Source: Clostridiales bacterium (GTDB lineage Bacteria > Bacillota > Clostridia > Saccharofermentanales > Saccharofermentanaceae). Taken from it: a DNA stretch of 64,000 nucleotides. Shown here one piece after another: positions 19,049 through 27,670 of the stretch; the first letter of the stretch is position 1; each line of letters begins with the position of its first letter. The stretch is from NCBI GenBank assembly GCA_017428155.1, contig JAFRRJ010000025.1, forward strand, positions 23,648 through 87,647, written 5' to 3'. The position numbers and the translations under genes are program-made. The notes beneath the pieces are model-generated. The model saw only the letters and a program-made list of their open reading frames with translations, did no database searches and was not told where the DNA came from.

Positions 19049-21421
19049 ATGAGAAAAATATACATGAAGACTGCCTCCGCTTTGCTGGCGGCAGCAATTC
19101 TTGGAACTATTTTCGCGTGCGGGTGCGCCGGGAAAAACAATAAAGGCACCACGGCAACTGACGGCGCAGGCCTGGAATTGAACGGAAAGATGCCGGAAAA
19201 GCTTCCGGACGGTCTGTCTTGGTATGACTTCAAAGAGGATAAAGAGATCTTCGCTTATCTGGACGACCAGTTCGAAGACTGCTTCGTATCGGACGTCACG
19301 GTATGTGACGGGCGCACATGGGTCTATGTCTATGATTCAGGCTCAGATATATTCGAATCGCACGTCATGTCTTTTGACAAGGACGGCAACGTGGTAACGG
19401 ATTTCACCTGCCAAGATGTGTTCAGTGACGATATCAGCCTTGACAGAATGACCGGCGGAAGCGGCATATATCTTTATGCATACGATTTCAGCAAGGACCG
19501 CGAACTGCTCTACCCCATAGACACAAAGACCGGGCGTGCGGATCCGTCAAACAGCATCGATATGACGGCAATGCTCCCTTCCGGCAAGTCAGTCACCGGA
19601 TGTGCATTTGCAGGCAGCGACCTGTTATTGCTGGCTTCAGACCGGAACTCATCCGTAATGGTGGCTGACCCTGCAACCGGAAGCGTTAAGAAGGATCTGG
19701 AGCTTAAGGATTTCTCCAAAACCTACCAGATCACATTCCTCGAAGGCATTATGGCGGCAGGCTCTGATAAGGCCGTGGTCTGGGGAAATACATCTTCAAA
19801 TATGTATTTCGGACGGATAAGATATGTCGTTGTTGATCTTGAGACCGGAGAGGAGAAAGCTCTTGACGAGCTGACCGGTCTTCCCCTGCATAATCTTTCT
19901 TCATGCGGAGATGATCTCGTGACCGTAACTGACGAAGGCGTTTACCGGATCGATCCTGACAGTGGCGAAACTGAACTGGCCATGCCCTTCAACTGTTCCA
20001 ACTGCAACCGATTCCTGGTCAATAATTCAGACCTCTGCTACGCTGACGATGACACGATGGTGTTCTATTACTCATCCAGAAATGCGGGCCCCGGGCAGAT
20101 CAGTAATGCTGTCTGTTACTTCACGAAGACAGATACATATCCCGCTTCAGGCAAGGATATCCTGACAGTTGCATCGACTGAAGACCTGGATTACAGCATC
20201 TCCGAAGCGATAATGCTCTTTAATTCACAGAGCAGCACATCTTACATGATGTACGACGGAAGATACAAAGCAAATACGAATATCGATTATTCGAACACAG
20301 ATAATGCCGACAAGGCTGCACTTGATGCGCTCACCTCTTACGGTTCGGTATCAGACCGCCTCGCAATGGACTTAATGTCCGGAACAGGTCCTGACATCAT
20401 AATAACGGGCGGCGCTAATGAGCAGCTGTCGCGCGGCGAATACTTCCTTGACCTTAGTGATTACATCAAAAGCAACAGCAGCATCAATGAAGAAACTTAC
20501 TTCGTAAACGCCTTCGAAGCTATGAAATATAACGGTGCGCTCTACCAGCTCCCGATAGGTTTTTATGTCGACGGATTTATTTCCTCGTCCGAAAATTTCG
20601 GCGGCAGGAACGGCATGACCTTTGATGAATATACGGCGATGGTAAAGGATGTCTGCAACGGTAACGACCCTCTGTTCGATCACCAGCTTTCTTATTCAAG
20701 AACGGAAGTGGCAACCAAACTCTTCGCAAACACGAGCGAAATGTTCATAGCAGACGGCCGGATCGATGTGAATAATGAAGCTTTCAAAGCGATCCTCGAT
20801 TACTGCAAAGACCTGCCCGCAAAAGCATATTACGACGGCAAGGATCTGGACATGGAATTCGAGGATTATATATCAGCAAAGGATAATATGCCCGTTCAGC
20901 CCGACCGTTTCCGCGACTTCCAGCGCTTTGAGGAATTCTCAATGAGATTCGAAAATGTGTCTTTCTGCGGATACCCCTCAATCGACGGAAGGTCTGCTTC
21001 AGTGGGCTCAGATCTTGCCGTATCGGTCTCCGCTCAGAGCAGCGATCCTGATTCATGCAAAGAGTTCATAGGAATACTTTTATCTGACGACATACAGCAC
21101 TCTCTCACGGAAAACATTCCTGTAAACAAGAAGTGTGCCCGCGAACTTTTTACAGAAGAGATTGAAGACCACAACCGCTGGCATGAAAAAGGCTATGGCA
21201 GTTCTTTTTTCGCCGGCACAGGAAAACAGATCGATCCTGCAGTTGCTGACCGGTATATCGGGCAGCTCTCGGAAGCAACTACATCAAGCTTCGTCTACCA
21301 CAATATCTCGCTCATAATTTACGAGGAAGTTCCGGCATATTTTGAAGGACAAAAGTCATTTGACGATGTTTGTGCGGCCATCAACAACAGGGCACAGACA
21401 GTGCTGGATGAGAGAAAATAA
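19049..21421 (+). CDS. Large two-domain lipoprotein, paralog E (separate from the array)
   Basis: A 790-residue relative of the four array proteins, on the opposite strand and 8 kb away. The ATG at 19049 is preferred over an in-frame ATG at 18971 because TTAGGGG precedes it and it puts the signal peptide at the very N-terminus; FACGC supplies the lipobox. The family order is kept: propeller-like first half (LYPIDTKTGRADPSN, VVDLETGEEKALDEL), then MSGTGPDIIITGG, MTFDEYTAMVKDVCNG, CGYPSIDGRSA, CKEFIGILLSDDIQHS and a C-terminal EEVPAYFEGQKSFDDVCAAINNRAQT. It is clearly more diverged than A-D, for instance FNCSNCNR in place of CNINR. No transport genes adjoin it. Confidence 0.83.
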   Translation: MRKIYMKTASALLAAAILGTIFACGCAGKNNKGTTATDGAGLELNGKMPEKLPDGLSWYDFKEDKEIFAYLDDQFEDCFVSDVTVCDGRTWVYVYDSGSDIFESHVMSFDKDGNVVTDFTCQDVFSDDISLDRMTGGSGIYLYAYDFSKDRELLYPIDTKTGRADPSNSIDMTAMLPSGKSVTGCAFAGSDLLLLASDRNSSVMVADPATGSVKKDLELKDFSKTYQITFLEGIMAAGSDKAVVWGNTSSNMYFGRIRYVVVDLETGEEKALDELTGLPLHNLSSCGDDLVTVTDEGVYRIDPDSGETELAMPFNCSNCNRFLVNNSDLCYADDDTMVFYYSSRNAGPGQISNAVCYFTKTDTYPASGKDILTVASTEDLDYSISEAIMLFNSQSSTSYMMYDGRYKANTNIDYSNTDNADKAALDALTSYGSVSDRLAMDLMSGTGPDIIITGGANEQLSRGEYFLDLSDYIKSNSSINEETYFVNAFEAMKYNGALYQLPIGFYVDGFISSSENFGGRNGMTFDEYTAMVKDVCNGNDPLFDHQLSYSRTEVATKLFANTSEMFIADGRIDVNNEAFKAILDYCKDLPAKAYYDGKDLDMEFEDYISAKDNMPVQPDRFRDFQRFEEFSMRFENVSFCGYPSIDGRSASVGSDLAVSVSAQSSDPDSCKEFIGILLSDDIQHSLTENIPVNKKCARELFTEEIEDHNRWHEKGYGSSFFAGTGKQIDPAVADRYIGQLSEATTSSFVYHNISLIIYEEVPAYFEGQKSFDDVCAAINNRAQTVLDERK

Positions 21422-21462
21422 AACAGGATATTCCTTTAAGTTTCAGCTGTGACCTGAACCCG

Positions 21463-22758
21463 TCACATCTCGATATTTACGGTGCGCATATACCTGCTGA
21501 GCGCATATTCGCCGTCGTGACATTCGCCGGGGAAATAAGCACTCATGTTTGTGGCTTTTGTAACGCGGATAAGCCCGCCCTTCAGAAGTATTTCAGTAAT
21601 AACGGCGCGGTCTTCAGCGGGGCAGATAAGACCTGCTGTCTGAAGATAATATCTAGATCTGTAAAGCATCCCTGCCATCTCATCCCTGGGCAGAGGCTTA
21701 ACTAATACGTTGCACATCATAGGAGATAATTCCAGATTGCTGTCAGATGAAGGGATAACGCTTACACCTCTTCCGCGGAGAACACCTGTGTTTATCTCTT
21801 CCTCACCTAAGTAGGCCTTTATGCGCTGTGTATATGAGATCAGGGTATCTCTTGCGCGGATACCGATCTCAGTTGATGCATTGGCATTTGCCGCTTTCTC
21901 AAGAACAGGAAGGAATCTTTCCGCAAAGGATCGAACCTCGTCCATATCGGTTGTGTCGATAAAGATGACCTGGCAGCTGCTGCAAAGAAGCTGCTTCGTA
22001 GCTGCAATGTGCTTGGCAAGACCCTCAAGTTCAGCGTCAGCATCTCTGACTTCAGAAAGTTTTGAGACGTAGCAGAATCCGAGCTTTTGACCCCACTCGA
22101 TGATCTTGACTCCCGTGGGCGCGAGTCCTCTTACTGCTTCGATCGCCATGTCGCTGCCCCAGACACTTATGGCATTGCAAAGCTCGGCCATCTGGCGCAT
22201 TCCCTGGATATCCGTTGATGGTGTATCGAAGACATAGATAAAATCCTTGAGTTCCGGACGGTATTCGATGAGCTTTAAAATGAGCTTTAGTGACAGCCCC
22301 TCATCGGCAGAAGGAAGCTTAACAATATTGATATTTCCGGTCATGAGACCTTCGGCAAGAGAATATGCGGGAAGGAAATCCATGTTGCCTGCCGAGATAT
22401 GGAAAAGAACGCCCAGCGGCATCTTCCTGACTTTTATCCTGGAGAAGCCCTCTACCGGATCCGTAATATATTCTTCGGTATTTCCGAGCTCTGTCTCAAG
22501 CTTCATGTTCAGATGTTCTTCCGAGAGCAAAGCAACTGCCTGCTTCTTATATGTGCTGACCATTTCCTCAGGCAGTGAGGATAAAAGGTCATCGAACTTC
22601 CCCTCCAGAAGATCTGCTCTCAGATGTACCACGGCATCGATGACAACATCAGGAGTTAAAGTCTTTTCCGAGAGGATCTGCGGTATCTTTTCCTTAAGCT
22701 CAGAAAGAAGCCTGTTCTGCTCGGAGCTCTCATATGTCTTGCCGCCGTAGAGGATCAT
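21463..22758 (-). CDS. luxC: LuxC-like acyl-CoA/acyl-protein reductase
   Basis: A 431-residue protein of the LuxC family (PF05893), which reduces an activated fatty acyl group to the aldehyde with NADPH through an acyl-Cys intermediate. Landmarks are KMPLGVLFHISAGNMDFLPAYSLAEGLMTGN (about residues 112-142), a Rossmann-like ISVWGSDMAI, and AATKQLLCSSCQVIF (about residue 258), where the catalytic Cys should lie. It overlaps the end of the LuxE gene by 4 bases (ATGA), so the two are translationally coupled. No luciferase subunits are nearby, so light emission is not expected; the aldehyde product is probably a metabolite or lipid precursor. Confidence 0.87.
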   Translation of the reverse strand: MILYGGKTYESSEQNRLLSELKEKIPQILSEKTLTPDVVIDAVVHLRADLLEGKFDDLLSSLPEEMVSTYKKQAVALLSEEHLNMKLETELGNTEEYITDPVEGFSRIKVRKMPLGVLFHISAGNMDFLPAYSLAEGLMTGNINIVKLPSADEGLSLKLILKLIEYRPELKDFIYVFDTPSTDIQGMRQMAELCNAISVWGSDMAIEAVRGLAPTGVKIIEWGQKLGFCYVSKLSEVRDADAELEGLAKHIAATKQLLCSSCQVIFIDTTDMDEVRSFAERFLPVLEKAANANASTEIGIRARDTLISYTQRIKAYLGEEEINTGVLRGRGVSVIPSSDSNLELSPMMCNVLVKPLPRDEMAGMLYRSRYYLQTAGLICPAEDRAVITEILLKGGLIRVTKATNMSAYFPGECHDGEYALSRYMRTVNIEM

Positions 22759-23858
22759 ACCTTCACCCCCTTAAGAATGTCCGCAGCGCCTGCAGCACAA
22801 GTCTTGATGTTCTCGGGTGCGACGCGTCCGATGATCTCAAGGAAAGGCGCATCAAGACCGCATGTGCATTCCGAACCGTCGTGAAGGATACCCAGATCGT
22901 CGGTCATTACCGAAAGGATCGGTGCGGCTTTGCAAAGCGGCGAGATGAGGTTCACAAGTCCGGTCTTTCCGTGTTCCAAGGGCTCTAATGTATCCGGATC
23001 TCTTATGATGATATTGCTGTATACGGGCACATGGAAATGATGACCCGGGCATGATGTGTAAAGTATCGGGTGCTCGACCGCGCCGAAAAATTCCACGATG
23101 TTTTCCTCATCGACACCGAGCGTTTTCTTTGCCATCCTGTAAAACGTTTCCTTATCGGCGGCCTCGCGGTAAAACTGCTTCCATCCGCCTCCGAGCATTA
23201 TCTTCGAACCCTTAGGAAGCTTAAAATAGAGGCCCCTCTCATCCAGGATCTGAAACAGGAAAAACGTATATGAGGGGAATCCCATAAAACGTACCGGAGC
23301 CTTTTTCTTCTCGTATTTTCTGAGAGCCTCGATTATGCCGTCAAAGTCCGGAACATAACCGTCTTTTGTATGCTTAAGGATATATTTGCGGCTTATCGCG
23401 GGTGTCAGCATTGTCGTCAGATAAGCTGTCTTTGTCACTGCAGTAGTGTTTGAATGATGCGGCTTATAACCCATAACGATATAGCGGCACGGCTTAGGTG
23501 AGATAAGGCCGTAGAACTTCGTTATCCTTATGCACATCTTAAGTCCGGACCATAGTGAACTGAGCTCAAACGGAATATGGCTTGCATGACCGCTCGTGCC
23601 CGAAGATGATGCGATGATAATGTACGGACCCGCGCGGAAATCGTGCTGCTTCATCAGCATCGTCGTAAGAACCGGAATATCCGCAGTACTCTTTATGTCA
23701 TCAGAAGAATGAACACCCAGACCTTCGGAGATCTTTTTGTAGTCATCACAATGCGTGATAAGGTGATCGTAATTCTCTTTGCATGCATTGAGAAAAAGCT
23801 CCTGTCTGGAGCAGTCGTAAGGATCCTTGCTTGAGAACAGTTTTCTCCGGAGCTTCAT
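22755..23858 (-). CDS. luxE: LuxE-like acyl-protein synthetase
   Basis: A 367-residue member of the LuxE family (PF04443) of the ANL adenylation superfamily. It should activate a fatty acid with ATP and hand the acyl group to LuxC. The P-loop-like IIIASSSGTSGHASHIPF (about residue 80) and the FFGAVEHPILYTSCPGHHFHVP region match the family. The start at 23858 is chosen because GGGGGTTAGGAAC precedes it; the longer frame from 23897 has no ribosome binding site and would overlap the promoter -10 at 23902-23907. It forms an operon with luxC. Confidence 0.87.
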   Translation of the reverse strand: MKLRRKLFSSKDPYDCSRQELFLNACKENYDHLITHCDDYKKISEGLGVHSSDDIKSTADIPVLTTMLMKQHDFRAGPYIIIASSSGTSGHASHIPFELSSLWSGLKMCIRITKFYGLISPKPCRYIVMGYKPHHSNTTAVTKTAYLTTMLTPAISRKYILKHTKDGYVPDFDGIIEALRKYEKKKAPVRFMGFPSYTFFLFQILDERGLYFKLPKGSKIMLGGGWKQFYREAADKETFYRMAKKTLGVDEENIVEFFGAVEHPILYTSCPGHHFHVPVYSNIIIRDPDTLEPLEHGKTGLVNLISPLCKAAPILSVMTDDLGILHDGSECTCGLDAPFLEIIGRVAPENIKTCAAGAADILKGVKV

Positions 23859-23901
23859 GTTCCTAACCCCCGTGCCTTCATAACCAAAACCCTGCATAAT
23901 A

Positions 23902-23907
23902 ATTATA
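23902..23907 (-). promoter_or_regulatory. -10 element upstream of luxE
   Basis: TGATATAATTATT on the minus strand holds a consensus TATAAT at 23907-23902. No clear -35. It lies 44 bases before the chosen luxE start and supports that start. Confidence 0.5.
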
Positions 23908-23959
23908 TCAGATTGTCTTTTGGGTGCGCGAAAAGTTAGCCTTCAGGATCATCTGTATA

Positions 23960-24598
23960 TCAGCATTTATATTCCCAGACCGAATACCTCTGCGGAACTT
24001 TATGAATATAGTAGCCCTTCACCCGGTAGATATCCCGGCGTTCTATCAGGTTCCAGCCGGGTCTTTCATTGAGAATATATCCGCTCTGGCCGTCAGCATA
24101 GTAGTAGAGTTTTATGTTGTGGGTCAGGGAGTTTTCGAGCTGCTCGATAAAACCGATAAAAGTATCAGTTTCCATCGGGCGGTACATTATCATTATCGTG
24201 TAATCGTCAAAATCAAGGCCGTAAGCATCGCCTTCGATCACCTCAATATCCGGAAAGCATCTTGAGGTCCATTCCTTTGCAACTTCGCAGACTTCGGGAT
24301 TGATCTCTATACCCGATATCCTGCACGGCAGATCAAGACTTGCAAGATAGGCAAGGATCCGTCCTTTGCCGCAGCCGATGTCGATAATCGAATCCTGAGG
24401 TGTGACTTTAAGATCTCCAAGCACTACTTCAAGACCTGAATAGGGCGCCGACTGGCTTCCGGTGGCGCCGTGGCTCTCGGCAAAAGGTGTCGGAACAAAT
24501 TCACCCAGCTCAACGCCGCAGATCTTCCTGTCGATGCGTGCGTCGCGTCTGCAGGATAATCTGTTGGAGATCAATACAAAAGGATTTACGTTATTCAT
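23960..24598 (-). CDS. Class I SAM-dependent methyltransferase
   Basis: A 212-residue methyltransferase. Motif I is DSIIDIGCGKGRILAYLA (about residues 69-86), followed by the acidic motif II SGIEINPEV and DIEVIEGDAYGLDF. The C-terminal part, YYYADGQSGYILNERPGWNLIERRDIYR, is not typical of a family I can name. It lies just upstream of luxE in the same direction, 101 bases away with a promoter between, so involvement in the same pathway (for example methylating a lipid) is only a suggestion. The ribosome binding site before ATG is weak. Confidence 0.78.
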   Translation of the reverse strand: MNNVNPFVLISNRLSCRRDARIDRKICGVELGEFVPTPFAESHGATGSQSAPYSGLEVVLGDLKVTPQDSIIDIGCGKGRILAYLASLDLPCRISGIEINPEVCEVAKEWTSRCFPDIEVIEGDAYGLDFDDYTIMIMYRPMETDTFIGFIEQLENSLTHNIKLYYYADGQSGYILNERPGWNLIERRDIYRVKGYYIHKVPQRYSVWEYKC

Positions 24599-24642
24599 GG
24601 GTGTGCGGCTTATCTGTCCTTCAGTCCTTTATGCTGCTCATG

Positions 24643-24657
24643 ACGGGAATCTCCCGT
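24643..24657. repeat. Small perfect hairpin
   Basis: ACGGGA and TCCCGT flank ATC. It lies 12 bases past the stop codon of the alcohol dehydrogenase remnant; there is no T-run, so termination is uncertain. Confidence 0.35.
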
Positions 24658-24669
24658 GAGGATCTTATC

Positions 24670-24867
24670 TTAGATCATCGCCTTATAGATCTTCGTGCAA
24701 TCGTCTTCATTGAGCGTGACAAAGCCCGAGATAGTGCCGTTACGGCCGTCGCCGTAATGGATAAGGACCTTAGTTCCTCCGAAAGACTTGATGAGCTTTC
24801 CTGCCTCATTCTCCGTTCCTTTGCCGAAAACGAATTTTGTGGGTGAGTAGAACGTAAAGTTATCCAT
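24670..24867 (-). pseudogene. Internally deleted iron-containing alcohol dehydrogenase remnant
   Basis: A 65-residue frame starting at 24867 after a strong CAGGAGG site. Residues 1-41 (MDNFTFYSPTKFVFGKGTEN onward to VLIHYGDG) match the N-terminus of YqhD/butanol-dehydrogenase type enzymes, and the last 20 residues (ISGFVTLNEDDCTKIYKAMI) look like their extreme C-terminus. About 320 central residues, including the NAD site and the metal-binding His/Asp residues, are absent, so catalysis is impossible. The clean in-frame join argues for one deletion event. It may still be translated. Confidence 0.7.
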
Positions 24868-24965
24868 ATTATCCTCCTGTTTATCCTGATAAGAATATAA
24901 TATCAGTAACATTGATCTGTTGATGCAATAAATGCATGTTATTTCACATATTCCGTTGGCTGGTT

Positions 24966-25139
24966 TTACATCTGGTGACGGACGGTCTTATATTCGTCGC
25001 CGTCCTTGTAGAAAGGACATTCTTTGGTGGGATGTTCGGCAAGCCTTATGAGCTCATCCTCATCAAGATCGAGGTCACATAAGGCCTCTCCCGTGATCTC
25101 GTCTAAATATGCATACTGGCATGTCTCACAACCGGGCAT
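24966..25139 (-). CDS. Small Cys-rich protein, DUF6472 type
   Basis: A 57-residue protein beginning MPGCETCQYAYLDEITGEAL and ending CPFYKDGDEYKTVRHQM. The pattern C-x-x-C, then Cys in ALCDLDLDEDE, then CPFYK..DEY is that of DUF6472 proteins common in Clostridia; four Cys could bind zinc. AAGGAG lies 6 bases before the ATG. It follows the hybrid kinase gene by 27 bases and may be cotranscribed with it. Function unknown. Confidence 0.75.
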   Translation of the reverse strand: MPGCETCQYAYLDEITGEALCDLDLDEDELIRLAEHPTKECPFYKDGDEYKTVRHQM

Positions 25140-25166
25140 TTTGTTCTCCTTAAAGACCTTATGAGA

Positions 25167-27542
25167 TCATTCCTCATCTTCCGGAAGGAATTCCAGGATC
25201 TCACTTTCCTCATCGATCGGTTCGATATCAGATGTGACCGTGCCGATCGCCTTGACGACACTGCTAAACTTATCCATCAGAGTATTGTGCTCAGCACGGA
25301 TGGTTACGTCATCTTCGGAATTAGCGGCAGCCTCAAGCCTGGCCGCAAGCTCGGAAAGAGAGACCGCTCCGATCATTCTGGAAGTACTCTTCAGTGCGTG
25401 TACACGGATAGCATATCCGTTCCAGTCTTCCGAAGCAAAATCCTTCTGGAGGATCTCGGCATTCTCCGCTTCGCTCTGTGCATATTCGGCAAGTATCGAA
25501 CGGTAGAAATCCGTATCGTTCTGGCAGTACCGGAGACCTGTTTCAGGATCGATCCCGGCATCTCTTAATGTTGAGTATTCATCCTTGTCTTCCGGTACGG
25601 CCGCCTCTGAAGATCCGTTCTTGATCTCTACATGTTCGATCTTCGATTCGGGAAGATATTTAATCAGCATCTTCTCAAGCGCGTTGCTGTCGACAGGCTT
25701 TGTAAGATAATCAGTAAAACCGTCTGCCATGTAGCGCTCTTTCGCACCGAGAACGGCGTCCGCCGTAAGACAGATAACCGGCTTGTCGCAGCTTGCACCG
25801 CCTGTGGTATTTCTTATCCTCCTCAATACTTCCGTACCTGTAAGCTTCGGCATGCGCTGATCCATCAGGATCATGTCATAAGCTGTCTTCTCAGCCATGA
25901 CTATGGCTTCCGCCCCGCTGGTGGTCGTATCGATACGGATCATTGTGTTCTTCAGAAGGTTCCTTACAACATTGAGATTTATCTTCGTATCATCAACTAT
26001 AAGTATTCTTGCATCAGGCGCACGGAATGCTTCGCGGTAGGGCTTGCTGTCCAGAGAGTTGGTCTCGAAGCGCGTCTGGAAATCACCGATCGGAACGTCT
26101 GAGAGGACCTTTTGCGGGAATATAACAGTGAATGCAGAACCCTTGCCGTATTCACTCTCCACATTTATAGTACCGCCCATCATATCCAGCAGGCGCTTGG
26201 ATAAAGTAAGGCCGAGACCGGTTCCTGCGAGGGTGCTGTTGACTTCCATCTCGAGGCGCTCAAACTTTGTAAAGAGCTTATCGATATCTTCCTTGCGGAT
26301 ACCGATGCCTGTATCCTTTACTATTGCCTTAAGAAGTATCGTTCCGTCATCCTGTCTCTTCCCTCTCAGAGTGAACTTAACAGATCCCTTGTCCGTATAC
26401 TTTACGGCATTGTTGAGAAGATTTGTGAGGATCTGTCTTACGCGGACTTCATCACCGCAGAGTTCATCAGGCAGTGTCTCATCGATGTCGATCGAGAAAT
26501 CGAGTTTCTTATCCTGAGCCTTGAACAGTATCATGTGATTCAGGTCGTTAAGAAGTGAACTGAGCTGATATGATGCTTCAACTATATCAAGATGACCGGA
26601 TTCGATCTTGGAGAAATCAAGAATATCATTGACCAGAGCAAGCAGGTTATGGCCAGCCTTATTAACGTCATCGGCATATACGCCGATCGTATTAAGGGAT
26701 TCTCTCATGGACTTTGCATCGTCCCCGGCATAATCCCTGGTCTTGTGTTCTTCTCTTATTATCATCTCATTCATTCCGAGCACCGCATTGATAGGCGTGC
26801 GGATCTCATGGGACATATTGGCAAGGAAATCGCTCTTTGCATTATTGGCGCTCTCGGCACGCACCTTCTCTTCAAGAAGCTCGCCCTGAGCCTTAACGAA
26901 CGGCCTTACGGTAAGTAACACAAGAAGCGCCGCAACGAGCTGGGATACAACGAGGATTATCACATAACCTACGACAGTGGATTTGGTCTGTGCGGAAAGC
27001 TGGTCTTTAAACCAGTCGACCGAAAAGTCCACTGCCACGATGCCTGCTACTTTGCCGTCCGAATCAAAGACCGGACTGTATGCACTGTAGAATTCGCCCC
27101 ACCGGTCTGTATAAGGAACCTCATCGACAGCAGCCGTGCCGTCGCCCGCGCGTTTAAGCGCTTCGGTGAATTCAACTCTGTCGCCGTAGCTTGCGGGACT
27201 GACCTGATCCAGATCCATCGTGAAGATGAAATTATCGTTGCCGTCTTCTTTTATGGTGTAAACATATTCAAGTTCGACATTATCCCTGAAGACAGCAAGA
27301 GTGTTATAGACATCGTTATATTCGTCGCTTCCTATCTTGTCTTTGGTAAGCCCTCTCATGACATCGCCGTTAACCGAACCGGCGGCACAGTTGGCGATAT
27401 CGAGCATACGCTGCTGGATAGCCTTACGGATTCCGATCCTGGTTCTGTATATTGAGACTGAGCAGAAAAGAATACTGGAGATGAGTAAAATCCCCTCTAC
27501 CATCAGCAGGATCTTCGTGGATATGCTTCTTCCGGATACCAT
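25167..27542 (-). CDS. Hybrid sensor histidine kinase with receiver and HPt domains
   Basis: A 791-residue membrane sensor. Two helices (about residues 11-33 and 190-213) flank an outer sensing domain of about 150 residues that resembles a Cache/PAS fold (FIFTMDLDQVSPASYGDRVEF, YSAYSPVFDSDGKVAGIVAVD). Then HisKA with phospho-acceptor SHEIRTPINAVLGMNEM (His about 245), HATPase with LLNNAVKYTDKG and DTGIGI, a receiver domain (ILIVDDTKINLNV, DMILMDQRMPKLTG, TKPVD) and a C-terminal HPt domain (RVHALKSTSRMIGA). This is a full phosphorelay in one chain, but no output regulator adjoins it. ATG at 27542 is chosen because GAGGGG lies 8 bases upstream; the longer TTG frame starts inside that site. Confidence 0.9.
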   Translation of the reverse strand: MVSGRSISTKILLMVEGILLISSILFCSVSIYRTRIGIRKAIQQRMLDIANCAAGSVNGDVMRGLTKDKIGSDEYNDVYNTLAVFRDNVELEYVYTIKEDGNDNFIFTMDLDQVSPASYGDRVEFTEALKRAGDGTAAVDEVPYTDRWGEFYSAYSPVFDSDGKVAGIVAVDFSVDWFKDQLSAQTKSTVVGYVIILVVSQLVAALLVLLTVRPFVKAQGELLEEKVRAESANNAKSDFLANMSHEIRTPINAVLGMNEMIIREEHKTRDYAGDDAKSMRESLNTIGVYADDVNKAGHNLLALVNDILDFSKIESGHLDIVEASYQLSSLLNDLNHMILFKAQDKKLDFSIDIDETLPDELCGDEVRVRQILTNLLNNAVKYTDKGSVKFTLRGKRQDDGTILLKAIVKDTGIGIRKEDIDKLFTKFERLEMEVNSTLAGTGLGLTLSKRLLDMMGGTINVESEYGKGSAFTVIFPQKVLSDVPIGDFQTRFETNSLDSKPYREAFRAPDARILIVDDTKINLNVVRNLLKNTMIRIDTTTSGAEAIVMAEKTAYDMILMDQRMPKLTGTEVLRRIRNTTGGASCDKPVICLTADAVLGAKERYMADGFTDYLTKPVDSNALEKMLIKYLPESKIEHVEIKNGSSEAAVPEDKDEYSTLRDAGIDPETGLRYCQNDTDFYRSILAEYAQSEAENAEILQKDFASEDWNGYAIRVHALKSTSRMIGAVSLSELAARLEAAANSEDDVTIRAEHNTLMDKFSSVVKAIGTVTSDIEPIDEESEILEFLPEDEE

Positions 27543-27587
27543 TAAGCTGTCCCCTCTCAATAGCTGGTCTTTACTCTTTCGGGAAAA

Positions 27588-27617
27588 ATTATAAAAGAAT
27601 AAACGCGCGCTTGTCTA
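27588..27617 (-). promoter_or_regulatory. Promoter of the hybrid kinase gene
   Basis: On the minus strand TAGACA (27617-27612) and TATAAT (27593-27588) are 18 bases apart. The start codon follows 45 bases later. Confidence 0.6.
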
Positions 27618-27670
27618 TAAAAAATAAGCGCCCGTGACTCCGTTGTTTTTATGCAATCTCGAGAATGTCC

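Noticed and set aside
21463..23858. Bioluminescence operon
   Set aside because: Only luxC and luxE homologues are present; the luciferase subunits and thioesterase are missing and the organism appears to be anaerobic.
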